Below, piece by piece: positions 40,043 to 49,600 of a stretch of 64,000 bases of DNA (positions are counted from its first letter, which is position 1; each line of letters begins with the position of its first letter). The translations under genes and the position numbers were made by a program. Under the pieces are notes generated by a model. It was not told the origin of the DNA. It searched no databases and was given only the letters and a program-made list of their open reading frames with translations. The stretch comes from Chryseobacterium fluminis (lineage in GTDB: Bacteria > Bacteroidota > Bacteroidia > Flavobacteriales > Weeksellaceae). The stretch spans positions 558,001 through 622,000 of the forward strand of contig NZ_CP111121.1 in NCBI RefSeq assembly GCF_026314945.1, read 5' to 3'.

Positions 40043-41122
40043 ATGAAATATTTAAAAGGATTAGATACACTAAGGGCATTAGCAGCAACCATTGTGGTTG
40101 TAGACCATATCGAAATTATAAAACAGAATCACCACATCAGCAACCTTATTGACCATCCGAGCCTGATTTATCCGGACGGACATCTTTCGGTCATTTTATT
40201 TTTTGTGATCAGCGGCTTTCTTATTACTTATCTCCTGCTCATTGAAGAAAATAAAACCGGAACAATCAACCTTAAAAGTTTTTATCTGAGAAGAATTTTA
40301 AGAATCTGGCCGCTTTACTATCTCATTTTATTCCTCTCTTATGTAATTTTTACCCCTGATTATTCATTGATAAGAATTTTATTGCCTCTGTTTATAGCCC
40401 CGAATATCAGTTATGCTATATGCGAGACCTGGGATGTAAGCCCGCAGATATGGTCTATCGGCGTTGAAGAGCAGTTTTATATGGTTTGGCCTCTGATATT
40501 TATTATTATTTCTAAAAGTAAAAGAATTTTCAGCTATATTATTTTATTGACCCTTTTGTTTACCCTGTTACCGTTTGGGTTAAAATTTATTAATCTGTTT
40601 TTTGTAAAAAATACTGATTTCGGAATTTTCATCAGCCGTTTCTTTTACGGGACAAAGTTCAATTGTATGGGAATAGGGGTGTTATTAGGTTTTATTTATT
40701 TTAAAAGAAATGAAATTAAATTCCCGGCTGTTCTAAAAAACAGGTTGGTTATTTATTTTTTAACCGCATTGCCCTTCGTACTGTGGTTCTTTAAATTTCA
40801 TACAGGTCATTTAAATGATGAACTGTACGCTGTTTTATTTGCCTTCTCAATATATCAAATCGTACATCACTCCAAAATCAATATAGACCTTCCAATCACC
40901 AGGTTCTTAGGAAAGATCTCTTATGGAATCTATCTTTTTCATTGGATTATTATTATCCTGCTTATACAATATATTCCCAGAATAGATAATGGATATATTT
41001 ATAATGCTGCGCTATACTCCTGCGTATTTTTGCTGACTATATCTGTCTCTTGGATTTCTTTTGTAACTTATGAACGGTTTTTCCTGAATCTGAAAAAGAA
41101 ATACGAGATTAACAAATCATGA
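40043..41122 (+). CDS. Acyltransferase family 3 membrane protein (OafA/YrhL-like)
   Basis: 359 aa from the ATG at 40043 (MKYLKGLDTLRALAATIVVVDH); the longer frame is leader. About ten membrane helices. The family signatures are the N-terminal RALAA...VVVDH histidine, HLSVILFFVISGFLITYLL, SFYLRRILRIWPLYY and WSIGVEEQFYMVWPL. Such enzymes O-acylate cell-surface sugars. It stands alone, with no polysaccharide genes beside it. Confidence 0.93.
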   Translation: MKYLKGLDTLRALAATIVVVDHIEIIKQNHHISNLIDHPSLIYPDGHLSVILFFVISGFLITYLLLIEENKTGTINLKSFYLRRILRIWPLYYLILFLSYVIFTPDYSLIRILLPLFIAPNISYAICETWDVSPQIWSIGVEEQFYMVWPLIFIIISKSKRIFSYIILLTLLFTLLPFGLKFINLFFVKNTDFGIFISRFFYGTKFNCMGIGVLLGFIYFKRNEIKFPAVLKNRLVIYFLTALPFVLWFFKFHTGHLNDELYAVLFAFSIYQIVHHSKINIDLPITRFLGKISYGIYLFHWIIIILLIQYIPRIDNGYIYNAALYSCVFLLTISVSWISFVTYERFFLNLKKKYEINKS

Positions 41123-41185
41123 TCTTCAGAAATTGGCATTCATTTTGAATTTGTTCCGATTATTTAAAAACACAACATACAAATT

Positions 41186-41722
41186 ATGGAAAAACTTATT
41201 TTTTGCCTAAGCATTCTCTTGCTGTTAGGCAGTTGTACAAACAGAAAATCCAATGAAACTGAAATTACCTCTGCTATTGATCAATTCTATAAATATGCAT
41301 CCTCTCAGGATTCTCTTGTTTTAAAAGAATTGATTTCTCCTGGCTTAAAAGATCTGCTTAAGGCCGCCAATCAAGTGGCTGATGCAGATGTTGAAAATAT
41401 AAAAAAGAGTAAAAATCCAAGTGATAAGCCCGCAGCAATTGAAAGTTTTATCTTTACAGGGGTGCCTGATACTACAACACAAAAATTAGAAAAGATAACC
41501 GTAACAGGAAATAATGCGGAGGCTATTGTAGAACTTAAGATTGATGAATATAAATCAGAGGACAAATTATATCCGGCTGTCAGGTGGGAAAATACAATTC
41601 AGCTCATTAATGATGGAGGATGGAAGGTTGATAATATTATTTTCAATGAGAAACCTACCCTTAAACAGCAATTGGAATCTTTCATTCTGGAAGCGAATAA
41701 AAAACCTCATGAAAGGACATAA
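41186..41722 (+). CDS. Hypothetical lipoprotein
   Basis: 178 aa with a lipoprotein signal ending LLLLGSCTN. The mature part resembles small alpha+beta NTF2-like envelope proteins (AIDQFYKYASSQDSLVLKELIS, WKVDNIIFNE), but the family is not certain. The last 43 codons and the downstream region are repeated as a 262-bp tandem copy after the gene; the copy has no start. Confidence 0.7.
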   Translation: MEKLIFCLSILLLLGSCTNRKSNETEITSAIDQFYKYASSQDSLVLKELISPGLKDLLKAANQVADADVENIKKSKNPSDKPAAIESFIFTGVPDTTTQKLEKITVTGNNAEAIVELKIDEYKSEDKLYPAVRWENTIQLINDGGWKVDNIIFNEKPTLKQQLESFILEANKKPHERT

Positions 41723-41746
41723 AAGTAATATATTTTATTAATTAAA

Positions 41747-41779
41747 AGAGGCCATTTCACAACTGTGAAAACGGCCTCT
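41747..41779 (-). terminator. Terminator hairpin, copy 1
   Basis: GAGGCC.TTTTCAC with GTGAAA.GGCCTC around AGTT; on the minus strand it is followed by TTTTAATT. It also folds for the plus-strand lipoprotein gene, though without a T-run. Confidence 0.65.
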
Positions 41780-42008
41780 CTGATTATTTCATTTACTTGC
41801 TGTGCCAAAATGGTTTAGGATTCTCACCTGTGGAATTAGCGGTAAGTGAGATAATACAATTCAGCTCATTAATGATGGAGGATGGAAGGTTGATAATATT
41901 ATTTTCAATGAGAAACCTACCCTTAAACAGCAATTGGAATCTTTCATTCTGGAAGCGAATAAAGAACCTCATGAAAGGACATAAAAGTAATATATTTTAT
42001 TAATTAAA

Positions 42009-42041
42009 AGAGGCCATTTCACAACTGTGAAAACGGCCTCT
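42009..42041 (-). terminator. Terminator hairpin, copy 2
   Basis: Duplicate of the 41747-41779 hairpin, 262 bp away. It lies downstream of the double-glycine peptide gene, which would use it first. Confidence 0.65.
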
Positions 42042-42122
42042 CTCATTATTTCATTTACTTGCTGTGCCAAAATGGTTTAGAATTCTCACCTGTGGAATTA
42101 GCGGTAAGTGAGATACCACACT

Positions 42123-42257
42123 TTAAGGACATTGTGAAATTGGAACTTCACTGCAAACAACCTGGTTCATCCATTCACAATAAACACAATACTTTTTCGG
42201 CTGTCCGCCATACACGGATTTCAATTCTGCTTTGTTAAGTTTCTTTAAATTTTTCAT
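42123..42257 (-). CDS. Bacteriocin-like double-glycine leader peptide
   Basis: A 44-aa gene. ATG at 42257 begins MKNLKKLNKAELKSVYGG, a textbook double-glycine leader (residues 1-18, with hydrophobic L4/L7/L12/V15 spacing) as in the Chryseobacterium bacteriocin-like peptide family. The 26-residue core has four cysteines (24, 27, 35, 43), which may form two disulfides or carry modifications. Such precursors are normally cleaved and exported by a C39-peptidase ABC transporter; none is in the window. The stop at 42123-42125 lies 9 bp from the end of the 262-bp duplication. A secreted peptide role is inferred from the leader alone. Confidence 0.75.
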   Translation of the reverse strand: MKNLKKLNKAELKSVYGGQPKKYCVYCEWMNQVVCSEVPISQCP

Positions 42258-42343
42258 ATTGTTTTAATTTTGCTGGTTAAAGTTAAAACGAAAACATTTA
42301 CTTTTTATTACAGATTTTTATTCAAAAATTTCATTATTTACAC

Positions 42344-42375
42344 TAAAAAAACCACACAGGATTTATTCTACGTGG
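42344..42375 (-). terminator. Terminator of the 42401-42799 gene
   Basis: On the minus strand CCACGTAG pairs with CTGTGTGG (two GU pairs) across an 8-base loop, then seven or eight T. Confidence 0.7.
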
Positions 42376-42400
42376 CTTATTATGCAAATTTTATATTTTT

Positions 42401-42799
42401 TTACCTGTTATAGATTTCAATGGTTACCGGCATCACATAAGTATAAGCCGTCATATTTTCTTTTAATTTTTTACGGTTAACCTTTAGATTAGTCAGAACA
42501 TTTTCTATTTCCTTACTCACATTTTTGCAGTCTCCTGTAGAATGAACATTGGTTATTTTCCCATCTTCTGAAATAGCAAACTTCACCTCTGAATTCACCG
42601 TACCCTGCTTATATTCCTCATTGGTAAAATCAAAATTACCAATCAGTTCATTCCGGACCTCATCCAAAGCATCACTTTTATTAAGCTTAATTTCCTGAAT
42701 CGTATTGTTATTGGTTGTTTGTGCTTTAGCGGTATTGATTACAGCAATTCCTCCATAAACAAGAAGAGAAAAAACTAATGCCTGAATTTTATTTTTCAT
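42401..42799 (-). CDS. Small secreted protein with a TonB-C-like domain
   Basis: 132 aa. The signal peptide ends NTAKAQ. The mature part (VRNELIGNFDF, GTVNSEVKFAISEDGKITNVHSTG, YTYVMPVTIEIYNR) has the strand-helix-strand pattern of TonB C-terminal-like periplasmic domains. There is no membrane anchor, so it is not a full TonB. Function unknown. Confidence 0.65.
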   Translation of the reverse strand: MKNKIQALVFSLLVYGGIAVINTAKAQTTNNNTIQEIKLNKSDALDEVRNELIGNFDFTNEEYKQGTVNSEVKFAISEDGKITNVHSTGDCKNVSKEIENVLTNLKVNRKKLKENMTAYTYVMPVTIEIYNR

Positions 42800-42983
42800 A
42801 ATGATTTGGTTTTAAATATTATACTAAGATTATTTTGTACCTATAACCAAAGTTAATAAAATAATTTACATTAAATTCACAATCAGTTAACATTGGGTTA
42901 ACATAAAGCATTAACACACTGATTTACAATGTATTATTTTATAAAATATGTGAAAAATTAATATTGGCCGTTATACTTACCGC

Positions 42984-43013
42984 AAAAAAGCCACTTTTAA
43001 GAGTGGCTTTTTG
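42984..43013 (-). terminator. uvrA terminator
   Basis: Stem AAAAAGCCACT / AGTGGCTTTTT with a short loop; minus-strand T-run follows. Confidence 0.8.
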
Positions 43014-43065
43014 TTTTTTAAATGAATTTATAAGCGGATGCTTATAATGCAGGTCAAATTGTATC

Positions 43066-45897
43066 TTATTCCAATTCTCTTTTCAGGAACTTCCCTGTTA
43101 AACTCTTTCTGGATTTTACAATTTCCTCAGGAGTTCCCTGTGCAACAATCTGTCCGCCATGTTTTCCTCCCTCAGGACCAACGTCGATGATGTGATCTGC
43201 CAGTTTTATCACATCCATATTATGTTCAATAATGATGAATGAGTTTCCTAATTCCACCAATTGATTAATAGCATCCATGAGAATTTTCACATCTTCAAAA
43301 TGAAGTCCTGTCGTAGGCTCATCAAGGATATAGAGGGTATTTCCAGTCTGTCTTTTTGCCAGTTCCGTTGCCAGCTTGATACGCTGGGCTTCTCCACCTG
43401 AAAGCGTTGTCGACTGCTGTCCCAGTGTAATATATCCCAAACCGACATCCTGAAGGGTTTTCACTCTTGCAAAAATCTTAGGAATAGGCTGGAAAAATTC
43501 TACCGCTTCATCGATCGTCATGTCCAGAACATCTGAAATAGACTTCCCTTTGTAACGGACTTCGAGTGTTTCCCTGTTAAAACGTTTTCCGTTGCAGGTC
43601 TCACAGTGAACATACACATCGGGTAGAAAATTCATTTCGATAACTTTCAGACCGCCACCCTGACATGTCTCACATCTTCCACCTTTCACATTGAAAGAAA
43701 ATCTTCCGGGTTTATACCCTCGGATTTTACTTTCCGGTAATTCGGCAAACAGATTTCTGATATCCGTAAACATTCCGGTATACGTCGCAGGATTGGAGCG
43801 GGGTGTTCTTCCAATCGGAGTCTGATCGACATCTACTATTTTATCAATGTTTTCGAGGCCTTCAATCTTTTTATAGGGTAATGGCTCCTGAACCGCCCTG
43901 TAAAAATGTTTGTTCAGGATCGGATACAGCGTTCCGTTGATCAGTGAAGATTTTCCGCTCCCTGAAATTCCAGAAACCACCACCAGTTTTCCAAGCGGGA
44001 TATTAAGGGTAACATTTTTAAGGTTGTTCCCTGTCGCTCCTTTTAACAGGATATTTTTACCATTTCCCTCTCTTCGCTTTTCGGGAATGGCAATCTTTCT
44101 TTTTCCGTTAATATACTGGGCCGTGATGGTATCTGCTTTCAACAGATCCTTCGGTTTTCCCTGCCACAGAATTTCTCCGCCGAATTTTCCGGCTCTCGGA
44201 CCGATATCCAGTACCTCATCGGCTTCCAGGATCATATCTTTGTCGTGTTCAACGACCAGGACAGAATTGCCAATATCCCTAAGATTCTTTAAGGAAGCAA
44301 TAAGTCTTTCATTATCTCTCTGGTGAAGTCCGATACTGGGTTCATCGAGAATATACAGAACATTTACCAGTTGAGAACCAATTTGTGTAGCCAGACGGAT
44401 TCTCTGAGACTCACCGCCCGACAGGGTTTTAGAGCTTCTGCTGAGACTTAAATAATCCAGACCCACATCCAGTAAAAACTGCAGTCTGGTTTCTATTTCC
44501 TTTAAGATCTCGTAAGCAATGATTTTATTTTTTTCGGAAAACGTATCTTTAACATCTGCCAGCCACTCTTTCAGATCAGACAGGCTCAGCCCGTTTACTT
44601 CAGCGATATTTTTCCCATCGATTTTAAAACTCAGACTGGAAGACTGAAGGCGCGTTCCTTTACATTCCGGACATGTTTCCTCAGTGGTAAAGTGTCTTTC
44701 CAGTAAAATAGCTTCGTAAGATTCCCTTTCTTCGATCAGTTCTTCCATAAAAGGAATAAGACCGTCAAAACTGATCTTGATTTTTTTTGTAATTCCTGCG
44801 TATTTTAAGTCTTTATTAAATTCTTTATTACAACCGTTGTAGATGTAATCCAATGCTTCTTCCGGAATGTCCTTAAAAGGCGTCGCCAGTCCCAAGCCGA
44901 AAATTTCAAGAATATTTTTGATCTGGGCAAGGATCCATTTATTGGACTTAATATCTTCTAAAGGCAATAAGCCTCCCTGATTGATTGATAATTTCGGGTT
45001 TTCTACAAAATAATCGGTATTGATCTTCTTTATCGTCCCCAGGCCTTTACATCCCGGGCAGCTTCCTTTCGGAGAGTTAAAGGAAAAAGTATTCGGTTCC
45101 GGTAAAGCCAGTGAATGGCCGGTCTGCGCATCCATCAGGTTTTTAGAGAAATATTCAATAGCGGTGTCTCCCAGTTTTTGGATTCCGATCAGGCCTTCCC
45201 CCATTTCCATGGCTGTTCGCAACGATTTTTCCATTCTGGTTTCGGAAGCACTCTCTCCAATGATCCAACGGTCGATTACGATATCGATATCATGGGTTTT
45301 GTAACGGTCCAGCTTCAAATCATATTCAATATCCTGCAGTTCACCATCTATTCTTGCCTGTCCGTATCCTTTCTTTGCCATCTGCACAAAAAGTTCGTGA
45401 TAATGACCTTTTCTGGAACGAACGACGGGTGCCATCAGCATAATTTTTTCGCCTTTATAATTTTCCTTAATGGTTTCCAGGATCTGATCTTCGGTATAGC
45501 TTACCAGCTTTTGACCTGTCGTTTGTGAGTAGGCATCGGAAACCCTTGCGTACAGCAGACGCAGGTAATCATATAATTCCGTCACTGTTCCTACGGTGGA
45601 ACGCGGATTTTTGTTGGTTGTTTTCTGCTCAATGGCAATTACCGGTGACAGCCCTTCGATCTTATCGACATCAGGACGTTCCAGGCCTCCTAAAAACTGC
45701 CTTGCATAGGCAGAAAAAGTTTCAATATACCGACGCTGACCTTCTGCAAAAATAGTGTCAAATGCCAATGATGATTTTCCGCTTCCTGAAAGTCCGGTAA
45801 TGACGACCAGTTCATTTCGTGGAATTTTAACATTGATATTTTTAAGGTTATGCTCTCGTGCGCCGTAGACTTCTATATATTCTGTTGATTTACTCAT
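43066..45897 (-). CDS. uvrA: Excinuclease ABC subunit A
   Basis: 943 aa, full length. Two ABC ATPase modules: Walker [15 protein letters not shown] and [14 protein letters not shown], with signature sequences [16 protein letters not shown] and [16 protein letters not shown]. Zinc modules are [10 protein letters not shown]...CPECKGTRL and [11 protein letters not shown]...CETCNGKRF. It recognises DNA damage and loads UvrB in nucleotide excision repair. Monocistronic. Confidence 0.98.
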   Translation of the reverse strand: MSKSTEYIEVYGAREHNLKNINVKIPRNELVVITGLSGSGKSSLAFDTIFAEGQRRYIETFSAYARQFLGGLERPDVDKIEGLSPVIAIEQKTTNKNPRSTVGTVTELYDYLRLLYARVSDAYSQTTGQKLVSYTEDQILETIKENYKGEKIMLMAPVVRSRKGHYHELFVQMAKKGYGQARIDGELQDIEYDLKLDRYKTHDIDIVIDRWIIGESASETRMEKSLRTAMEMGEGLIGIQKLGDTAIEYFSKNLMDAQTGHSLALPEPNTFSFNSPKGSCPGCKGLGTIKKINTDYFVENPKLSINQGGLLPLEDIKSNKWILAQIKNILEIFGLGLATPFKDIPEEALDYIYNGCNKEFNKDLKYAGITKKIKISFDGLIPFMEELIEERESYEAILLERHFTTEETCPECKGTRLQSSSLSFKIDGKNIAEVNGLSLSDLKEWLADVKDTFSEKNKIIAYEILKEIETRLQFLLDVGLDYLSLSRSSKTLSGGESQRIRLATQIGSQLVNVLYILDEPSIGLHQRDNERLIASLKNLRDIGNSVLVVEHDKDMILEADEVLDIGPRAGKFGGEILWQGKPKDLLKADTITAQYINGKRKIAIPEKRREGNGKNILLKGATGNNLKNVTLNIPLGKLVVVSGISGSGKSSLINGTLYPILNKHFYRAVQEPLPYKKIEGLENIDKIVDVDQTPIGRTPRSNPATYTGMFTDIRNLFAELPESKIRGYKPGRFSFNVKGGRCETCQGGGLKVIEMNFLPDVYVHCETCNGKRFNRETLEVRYKGKSISDVLDMTIDEAVEFFQPIPKIFARVKTLQDVGLGYITLGQQSTTLSGGEAQRIKLATELAKRQTGNTLYILDEPTTGLHFEDVKILMDAINQLVELGNSFIIIEHNMDVIKLADHIIDVGPEGGKHGGQIVAQGTPEEIVKSRKSLTGKFLKRELE

Positions 45898-46134
45898 AAT
45901 TTGGTGTGATTTTACCTGAAAATCACGAAGGGCAAAATTACGGAATTTTTAGGAATTCTTTGTGTTAAAAAATGTTAGTTTATTATTGGAACAGACGGGG
46001 GTTTTTATTTAAAATCCATTTCAATATTCAATACAGAAGCATTCATTTCCTGAACACTTCTCCTAAGCTACCGGAAGGATCCTGCGATTTAAATTATGTA
46101 GGGACTTAATCAAAATTTAATTACATTTACTGTC

Positions 46135-46707
46135 ATGAACAGACTCCGTGCACATATTGAAGCCATAACTCCACTTACGGATGAGGAGTTTGATTATATC
46201 AAAGGTTTTTTTATACTTAAAAACGTCCGGAAAAATCAGTTCCTGGTTCACGAAGGTGATGAGGTAAAATATGAATTTCTGACCTTAGAAGGAGTTTATA
46301 AGGTTTTCTACATCGATCCTAACGGGAAAGAACATATTCTTCAGTTTGCGAAAAGAGACTGGTGGATGACGGATTACATCGGATTTTTTAAGCAAAACAA
46401 CGCCACCATGTTTGTAGAATGTTTACAGGACGGAGCCGTGGCCTGTCTTACACTGGAAGGGCGGGAAAAATTATCTTCAGAGCTTCATAAAATGGAGCAT
46501 TTCTTCAGAGTAAAACTGACCAATGGCTATATTGCATTACAACAGAGAATCATTGTTCTTCTTTCCAGTACACCCCAGCAACGGTATGAAGATTTTGTAA
46601 GATTATATCCGGACCTTATCTCTGAAATTCCGAAAAAATATGTTGCGGAATATCTTGGGGTAAGCAGGGAAACGCTGAGCAGATTATATTCGAATACTCA
46701 TAAATAA
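46135..46707 (+). CDS. Crp/Fnr family transcriptional regulator
   Basis: 190 aa. The N-terminal cyclic-nucleotide-binding-like beta-roll (KNQFLVHEGDEVKYEFLTLEGVYKV) is followed by the dimer helix and a C-terminal helix-turn-helix (IPKKYVAEYLGVSRETLSRLY). No cysteine cluster of Fnr type is visible, so oxygen sensing by Fe-S is unlikely. Ligand and targets unknown. The neighbouring minus-strand genes are transcribed convergently or away. Confidence 0.93.
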   Translation: MNRLRAHIEAITPLTDEEFDYIKGFFILKNVRKNQFLVHEGDEVKYEFLTLEGVYKVFYIDPNGKEHILQFAKRDWWMTDYIGFFKQNNATMFVECLQDGAVACLTLEGREKLSSELHKMEHFFRVKLTNGYIALQQRIIVLLSSTPQQRYEDFVRLYPDLISEIPKKYVAEYLGVSRETLSRLYSNTHK

Positions 46708-46856
46708 ATGCTATAACTATTCTTTGAATCTATAACTGTGGGAAATACACCGTAGTTCTGGACATTTTAAAACGAGTGTTCTGTAACAGGTAGTTCCTCT
46801 GTTGGAAAACAGAGCGGTGATTCTTATGAATCGTTAATTGTGATAGGTTGCTTTAC

Positions 46857-46895
46857 ATAAGTTTCGGGCAAACCTTCGGTTTGCCCGAAACTTAT
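46857..46895. terminator. Perfect 18-bp hairpin between convergent genes
   Basis: 46857-46874 (ATAAGTTTCGGGCAAACC) is exactly complementary to 46878-46895 around TTC. It is placed between the crp-like gene and tssF, both pointing at it, so a bidirectional terminator is likely, although no long T-run follows. Confidence 0.65.
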
Positions 46896-46932
46896 TAATT
46901 ATTTATAGCCATGGGAAAAGACCATAGTGATC

Positions 46933-48807
46933 TTAGAATTCCGAATCTTCATTCGTTACCTTCACCACATATTCGATACCGTCAATGGCTTTTGAAACGA
47001 TCTGGTTCCTGAGGATATTGGCCATATTTTCCCAATAGCTTCTGCCGTAGAACGAATAATTCTGGGGAATTACTTCCACTTCCACTGTCCTTACAAAACC
47101 TTCTTTGGGTTTATTGCTGATCATGGTCCCACGGACCACTTTTACTTCCTTCAGTTCATCCTTTAAAATCATTCTGCAGTAGTTCTTCACGTCCTCCAGA
47201 GAGATTATTTTGTCCCTGGTCGTTAAGGCATATTTATAAGCCTGGATGCTGTCTGTTCCTTTTTGTTCTTCAGCACCGCCGATGGTTTCTGTCAAAAGTA
47301 CCAGCGTCTGCGATTTCAGCTGATTGGAAAGTTCCGTTCCGGGACGCATATGATTGGCCAGAGTACAGTGCGTGATCCAAAATGAAGCATAGGTATGATC
47401 GGTTTTGTCTACAGGCTCCATGATAACATAGTTCAGTTCCTGCTTAACACTTCTTTTGGCGTTGTTTACTTTCTGTACCATCGACTTCATCTTATCGGAC
47501 ATCTCGCTTAAGACCCCTTTTACATTATCTCTGTTCAGCAACGAAAACGCAGCAATTTCATCGCGGGTTAATTCAAGGACATTGGCAATCATATCTACGG
47601 CATTTCTATTGGTAAAGCGCTCCATACCTCCTTTTCGTACCGTATACAATCCTTTTTTAAGATCATCATTCGGGGTAAAAGGGATTTCCGTATATTTTCT
47701 GCCTTCTCCGTCCTGAACCTCATCAACATATAAAAAATGTTCGCCTTCATCGGTGACCAATGGTATATTATTTCCCATAATATCCAAACTGTATTCTGTT
47801 TTTTTCCAGCCCCGGTTATAAATTGGGAAAGCATTAAGCACAAAAGAAAAATTATCAAGAATTTCTGCTGAAAACTGAGGAGGAAATTCAAATGTCAGCC
47901 ATAAATAACGCTTCCCGTCAATATATTTTAATATTTCTTCTTTGTAATCTACAAATTCAAGATTGCCCGGTAGCTTTCCGGCATCCGAAAATAAATACTC
48001 TGAAAGTCCTGTGACTTCAATAAATTTATGGTGATAAATACTTTTAACATCTTCGATCACTTTATTCTGAATAGACTGTTCCCGGAACATCTGCTCATAT
48101 CCCTCTGCCTGAGGATTTGGAAGATAGCTAAGCCCTTCCCTGATAAATAAAGGATTATCATTACTTTTTACGGAAATATACGGCAGTAGCTTATATACAA
48201 AATCCAGGTGCTCAAATGCAGGGTTCAGGCAATAAATGCTTAAATATTTCGGAAATGTTTCAAAAGAATATTGGGTAACATCTATTCCGATGGTTACCTT
48301 TCGGTAATCTTCAGGTTTTCCCTGAAATCGTGCGATCGGAATTTTATTCAGTCTGTCATCAATACTATAACAGGTATTTCCGACAAACATAATTGAAGTC
48401 TGTGCCTTATTGATTCTTATATTTCCAATAGGCGTAAAAGGAATATTGATCTGTTTATCAGATTCTGATTTTACGGTGGAAGTCATCTGTTTCCTGAAGA
48501 AAAACTCAGTATGTTCCAAAAGAACTTCCGAAGAGTCGTAAGGCTGGGTAAATGCTACGGAATGTGCCGGAATCGGATGGGTATAAATAGACGGCGTCAG
48601 CAGTTTGGCCAGTTTCTCCAGAATTCTGGCATTAACGGTTTGTATTTCATTATTGGCTTTGAAAACTTCTGTACTGAATGCATCAATCAGCAGTTTAACA
48701 AAAGGATCCAGAGACTGCGGACTTTTCAGCCCCCATACTTTGGTTGCATTCTGAAGCATTCTGGCTTTTACCGATTCTTTCGAATATATATTCTGATCTA
48801 AATTCAT
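46933..48807 (-). CDS. tssF: Type VI secretion baseplate subunit TssF (T6SS-iii type)
   Basis: 624 aa. The TssF-like opening LKSPQSLDPFVKLLIDAFSTEVFKANNEIQTVNARILEKLAKLLTP is diagnostic (family: pairs of TssF wrap the baseplate wedge with TssG/TssE). The following domains are beta-rich. The C-terminal RTVEVEVIPQNYSFYGRSYW region is also kept. It lies 27 bp downstream of tssE. In Bacteroidetes T6SS-iii loci these two genes sit among ~12 tss genes; here they stand alone, flanked by a regulator and a permease gene. Confidence 0.85.
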   Translation of the reverse strand: MNLDQNIYSKESVKARMLQNATKVWGLKSPQSLDPFVKLLIDAFSTEVFKANNEIQTVNARILEKLAKLLTPSIYTHPIPAHSVAFTQPYDSSEVLLEHTEFFFRKQMTSTVKSESDKQINIPFTPIGNIRINKAQTSIMFVGNTCYSIDDRLNKIPIARFQGKPEDYRKVTIGIDVTQYSFETFPKYLSIYCLNPAFEHLDFVYKLLPYISVKSNDNPLFIREGLSYLPNPQAEGYEQMFREQSIQNKVIEDVKSIYHHKFIEVTGLSEYLFSDAGKLPGNLEFVDYKEEILKYIDGKRYLWLTFEFPPQFSAEILDNFSFVLNAFPIYNRGWKKTEYSLDIMGNNIPLVTDEGEHFLYVDEVQDGEGRKYTEIPFTPNDDLKKGLYTVRKGGMERFTNRNAVDMIANVLELTRDEIAAFSLLNRDNVKGVLSEMSDKMKSMVQKVNNAKRSVKQELNYVIMEPVDKTDHTYASFWITHCTLANHMRPGTELSNQLKSQTLVLLTETIGGAEEQKGTDSIQAYKYALTTRDKIISLEDVKNYCRMILKDELKEVKVVRGTMISNKPKEGFVRTVEVEVIPQNYSFYGRSYWENMANILRNQIVSKAIDGIEYVVKVTNEDSEF

Positions 48808-48834
48808 AAGTTGGGTTACAGTTAAAGGAAGGGA

Positions 48835-49275
48835 TTAATCGATCGACATTGGGCTCAAAAACAATTCTGTCATGAAGCTGAAGCGTTCTCCGGATTCTTC
48901 CATTTTTGCATTGATCGCAATTTTTACTTTTTTTTTGATTTCGGTGTGTTCTTTTGTGTCATAACTATGTTCCACAATCTGGATATGGGCATCGATCTGC
49001 GGCTGAACAATCCGGGGTTCATATTCGTGTATCTGCCTTCTTAAGCTTTTAATAAAAACGTTTTCCCAGACAGCACTGGTAATACCGTTATCGAATTCCA
49101 GATTCCAAACATCGTTTCCATAATTTTCGTCATATCTGTTTTCACCTTTTTTGGTAGTGATCAGCAGCATAATATTGTGGGCAATACTTTCACCCATATC
49201 GCAGGTGTCGATACTTCCCCCATCTGTCATTAATGCTGACGGCACAAAAGGCATTCTGTAATTTGGTGTGTCCAT
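48835..49275 (-). CDS. tssE: GPW/gp25-family baseplate protein TssE
   Basis: 146 aa. The gp25-like core is DTCDMGESIAHNIMLLITTKKGENRYDENYGNDVWNLEF, including the E-N-R region that contacts the sheath, then FIKSLRRQIHEYEPRI. Length and N-terminal extension fit the T6SS-iii TssE. It forms the baseplate wedge with TssF. First gene of the two-gene unit. Confidence 0.88.
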   Translation of the reverse strand: MDTPNYRMPFVPSALMTDGGSIDTCDMGESIAHNIMLLITTKKGENRYDENYGNDVWNLEFDNGITSAVWENVFIKSLRRQIHEYEPRIVQPQIDAHIQIVEHSYDTKEHTEIKKKVKIAINAKMEESGERFSFMTELFLSPMSID

Positions 49276-49600
49276 GATTTCAACTTCTTAATTTTACTTC
49301 ACAGTCTTGTTTAAAATTCAATACCAAATTAAACAATTTTTAGCAAAATCGGATAAGATAAAATTTTAAAATGATGGTAGAAATTTTCAGGAATGACCCG
49401 GGACTTCATCGGTCACCTCCTTGATTGAGGCTGTCATGAAAAAAAAGTGGCAATTGTGAAAATATTATTTCCGGATCAATCCGCAGATGCCGGAAGATTA
49501 AGAACTAATTGTTTCAGATCGGGTAATCCAACGGAGCTTCCAACCATGAATGAAGAATACTAAAAATAGAAAACTGCCGGTTAGATGATGCTGCTACCAT
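49276..49600. other. 325-bp intergenic region
   Basis: It contains the tssE upstream region and the 3' side of the permease gene. I see no small gene, strong hairpin or repeat. Confidence 0.5.

Larger units (their letters stand above)
41591..42114. repeat. 262-bp direct tandem duplication
   Basis: Copy 1 (41591-41852) and copy 2 (41853-42114) differ at about three positions. Each contains the lipoprotein 3' end, the stop, a terminator hairpin and a tail that on the minus strand can read ISLTANSTGENSKPFWHSK-stop. The near-identity implies a recent event or an assembly artefact. Confidence 0.92.

Noticed and set aside
41797..42003. 68-aa open frame in the duplicated segment
   Set aside because: It is an out-of-frame reading of the copied lipoprotein end, created by the tandem duplication.
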